NCBI GenBank assembly: GCA_947631625.1
Contig: CANRMA010000011.1
Location: 1 to 64,000 of the forward strand
From: an uncultured Lachnospiraceae bacterium
GTDB taxonomy: Bacteria; Bacillota; Clostridia; Lachnospirales; Lachnospiraceae
Direction of reading: 5' to 3'
DNA: 64,000 nt
The notes under the pieces: generated by a model
Seen by the model: only the letters and a program-made list of their open reading frames with translations
Databases searched by the model: none
Told to the model about the DNA's origin: nothing
In this document: piece after piece, positions 61,808 through 64,000 of the stretch
How the letters are laid out: every line of letters starts with the position of its first letter
Position numbering within the stretch: position 1 is the first letter of the stretch
Made by a program: the position numbers and the translations under genes

Positions 61808-63898
61808 ATGAATGTATACACAACTGACAAAATTCGTAATGTAGTGCTTTTGGGACATGGCGGCTGCGGCAAGACCAGTCTTGTAGAGGCTATGGCGTAT
61901 CTTTCGGGAATTACCTCGCGTATGGGTAAAGTATCTGACGGCAATACCATAAGTGATTACGGCAAGGAGGAGCAGAAGCGCCAGATATCGATCACGACGT
62001 CCGTAGTTCCTATTGAATGGGAAGGCGTAAAGATAAATGTATTGGACACTCCCGGATTTTTTGATTTTGTAGGGGAGGTCGAGGAGGCTGTAAGCGCGGC
62101 CGATGCCGCGATTATTGTAGTTTCAGGTAAGGCAGGCGTGGAAGTCGGTACTGAGAAAGCCTGGGAGTTGTGTGAGAAATATAAACTTCCCCGTTTTGTT
62201 TTTGTGACCGATATGGATATAGATAACGCTTCTTTCCGTCAGGTTGTGGAATATATGACTTCCAAATACGGCAAAAAACTTGCGCCATTCCATCTTCCCA
62301 TCCGTGAAGATGAGAAATTCGTAGGCTATATCAACGTTATAACCGAGCAGGCTTATCGTTGGAAAGACAAGGAAGTGGTAGAGTGCGAGATGCCTGATTA
62401 CAGCAAGGATAATCTGCAGATCTGCCGTGACACTCTTATGGAGGCGGTTGCGGAGACGAGCGAAGAATTTATGGAGCGTTATTTTAACGGAGAGACTTTT
62501 TCTGAGGCAGAAATCAGGGCCGCTCTTAGAAATAACGTAATGGAAGGCAGTATCGTGCCCATGTCGATGGGTTCCAACCTGCTTTGTCAGGGTATATATA
62601 CATTGCTTGACGATATAGTTAAATATATGCCAAGCCCGGAGAACAGGGAATTGGCGGGCATAGATCTTAAGACCAATGAGATATTTGCGGCAAATTACGA
62701 TTTTTCCAAGGCTAAGTCGGCTTATATATTTAAGACCATAGTGGACCCGTTTATCGGTAAATATTCTCTTATCAAGGTCTGCTCAGGCGTTATCAAGGGC
62801 GACGACCTTATATTTAATGAGGATAAGGAAGTAGAAGAGAAGATAAGTAAATTATATATATTACAGGGCAGTAAGCCGATTGAAGCGTCAGAGCTTCATG
62901 CTGGCGATATAGGAGCGATAGCCAAACTTACGGCGGCAAGGACAGGGGATACTTTATCTACCAAAGCTCATCCGATACGCTTTGGCAAGACTGAGATTTC
63001 AACACCTTATACGGTAATGCGTTATCAGGCTGAGAACAAGGCCGATATAGATAAGGTTTCTCAGTCGCTTCAGAAGATGACGCATGAGGATCAGACGCTT
63101 AAGATAGTTAATGATGCGGAGAACAGGCAGACTCTTTTGTACGGTATGGGCGATCTTCATCTGGAGGTCGTTACGAGCAGGCTGCTTAGCGAATACAAGG
63201 CGGCGGTTAAGCTTTCGGCGCCCAAGGTCGCATATAAGGAGACTATACTGAAAAATTCCGATGTGGAATACAAATATAAGAAGCAGTCCGGAGGCCACGG
63301 ACAGTATGGGCATGTAAAGATGAGATTCGAGCCTTCGGGTTCGCTTGAGGAGCCTTATGTATTTGAGCAGGTAGTAGTTGGCGGAGCGGTTCCCAAGAAC
63401 TTTTTCCCTGCCGTTGAGAAAGGCCTTCAGGAGTCGGTTCAGAGCGGCCCGCTTGCGGCATATCCGGTAGTCGGAGTCAAGGCTACGTTGTATGACGGTT
63501 CATATCATCCGGTGGATTCATCGGAAATGGCGTTTAAGATGGCGACTATACAGGCGTTTAAAAAAGGTTTTATGGAAGCCAAACCGGTGCTTTTAGAGCC
63601 TATAATGTCACTCAAGGTAACTGTGCCCGATACTTATACGGGCGATATAATGGGCGATCTGAATAAACGCCGCGGAAGGGTTCTTGGAATGACTCCGACT
63701 TCCGACGGCAAGCAGATCATAGAAGCCGACATACCTATGTCATGTTTACAGGGATATTGTACCGATCTGCGTTCCATGACGGGCGGCAGGGGCGTATACG
63801 AATATCAGTTCGCAAGATATGAGCAGGCGCCAAGCGATGTTCAGGAGAAGGAAGTTGCGGCAAGAGCGTCTAAAGTCAATGCCGGCAGTGAAGATTAA
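61808..63898 (+). CDS. Elongation factor G-like GTPase (EF-G paralogue)
   Basis: A 696-residue translational GTPase with all EF-G domains: P-loop GHGGCGKTSLVEAMAYLSG, switch I EEQKRQISITTSVV, switch II DTPGFFDFVGEV, then domains II-V ending YEYQFARYEQAPSDVQEKEV. The P-loop (GHGGCGKTS for the usual GHVDAGKTT) and switch I (KRQISI for ERGITI) differ from the main translocase, placing it in the EF-G2-like branch of Firmicutes, whose role (recycling, stress or accessory translocation) is not settled. GGAGG lies seven bases before the ATG. The gene stands alone. Confidence 0.9.
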   Translation: MNVYTTDKIRNVVLLGHGGCGKTSLVEAMAYLSGITSRMGKVSDGNTISDYGKEEQKRQISITTSVVPIEWEGVKINVLDTPGFFDFVGEVEEAVSAADAAIIVVSGKAGVEVGTEKAWELCEKYKLPRFVFVTDMDIDNASFRQVVEYMTSKYGKKLAPFHLPIREDEKFVGYINVITEQAYRWKDKEVVECEMPDYSKDNLQICRDTLMEAVAETSEEFMERYFNGETFSEAEIRAALRNNVMEGSIVPMSMGSNLLCQGIYTLLDDIVKYMPSPENRELAGIDLKTNEIFAANYDFSKAKSAYIFKTIVDPFIGKYSLIKVCSGVIKGDDLIFNEDKEVEEKISKLYILQGSKPIEASELHAGDIGAIAKLTAARTGDTLSTKAHPIRFGKTEISTPYTVMRYQAENKADIDKVSQSLQKMTHEDQTLKIVNDAENRQTLLYGMGDLHLEVVTSRLLSEYKAAVKLSAPKVAYKETILKNSDVEYKYKKQSGGHGQYGHVKMRFEPSGSLEEPYVFEQVVVGGAVPKNFFPAVEKGLQESVQSGPLAAYPVVGVKATLYDGSYHPVDSSEMAFKMATIQAFKKGFMEAKPVLLEPIMSLKVTVPDTYTGDIMGDLNKRRGRVLGMTPTSDGKQIIEADIPMSCLQGYCTDLRSMTGGRGVYEYQFARYEQAPSDVQEKEVAARASKVNAGSED

Positions 63899-64000
63899 CA
63901 GCTTACCCATATAAGTTATGAATGTAGTACAGTAGGTAGAAATTCATAACGTATATTTAACTTTTTAGAGAAGTAAGACAGGATGCATACGTATTGGGGG
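63899..64000. other. Right-edge non-coding sequence
   Basis: AT-rich sequence after the EF-G-like gene. A pair TTATGAATGTA / GAAATTCATAAC could form a weak hairpin. No gene start is visible before the edge. Confidence 0.4.

Noticed and set aside
1-64000. tRNA or rRNA genes, phage or plasmid modules, toxin-antitoxin pair or defence island
   Set aside because: I looked for cloverleaf-like sequences, rRNA signatures, integrases, capsid, partition and known defence domains; only the AlbA_2-type regulator and gene remnants hint at accessory DNA.

Overview
The window looks like chromosome from a spore-forming, low-to-medium GC Firmicute, most likely a gut Lachnospiraceae (Clostridia). Support: spore-linked genes (GerW/YtfJ next to a DUF2953 protein, a SpoIID-domain protein, a SleB-type cell-wall hydrolase), a large 2-hydroxyacyl-CoA dehydratase-activase-type protein, a DUF6472-type small Cys-rich protein, strong GGAGG ribosome sites and sigma-A promoters of the TTGCAA-N17-TAAAAT type. 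No phage, plasmid, CRISPR, tRNA or rRNA gene was seen.

Layout. 1-7.1 kb: ligA, whose frame stays open to the left edge through an Asn/Gln/Ser hexapeptide repeat, then an accessory patch (two small enzymes, an AlbA_2/HATPase/HTH regulator and three gene remnants), metA and two small genes. 7.1-11.4 kb: a 1410-aa activase. 11.7-18.2 kb: pseudo-rhomboid, esterase, a cut-down sigma-factor relative, ApbE, a degenerate GH25 protein convergent with an AP2-like DNA-binding protein. 18.3-25.8 kb: SleB-like hydrolase, thrC, citrate synthase, deoC, aminopeptidase P, EamA half-transporter. 25.85-26.33 kb: array of 91-bp multi-hairpin repeats. 26.4-31.6 kb: conserved small protein, DUF2953-GerW pair, J-domain coiled-coil protein, chemoreceptor, rpmB. 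31.75-35.9 kb: pckA and a two-gene glycosyltransferase operon. 35.9-36.65 kb: probable 6S RNA and a 205-bp MITE with a perfect 14-bp target duplication. 36.65-46.5 kb: SpoIID-domain protein and BrkB (translationally coupled), pheST behind a vestigial T-box, M18 aminopeptidase, queA, a lipoprotein. 46.6-58.9 kb: one 4035-aa secreted multidomain protein. 58.9-63.9 kb: tyrA-aroA operon and an EF-G paralogue.

The most notable signal is upstream of the giant secreted gene: TTGACA and TATAAT separated by a 19-bp spacer that contains an uninterrupted G9 tract. Slippage there would change promoter spacing, so the gene is a strong candidate for transcriptional phase variation. A second theme is abundant short tandem repeats, both in frame inside conserved proteins (LigA, AlbA_2 protein, giant protein; low-complexity inserts in AroA and the M18 peptidase) and between genes. 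A third is a small family of MITE-like palindromes sharing the terminus TAATTGCGAAA. Several proteins keep a family fold but appear to lack key residues or regions (rhomboid, GH25, sigma).
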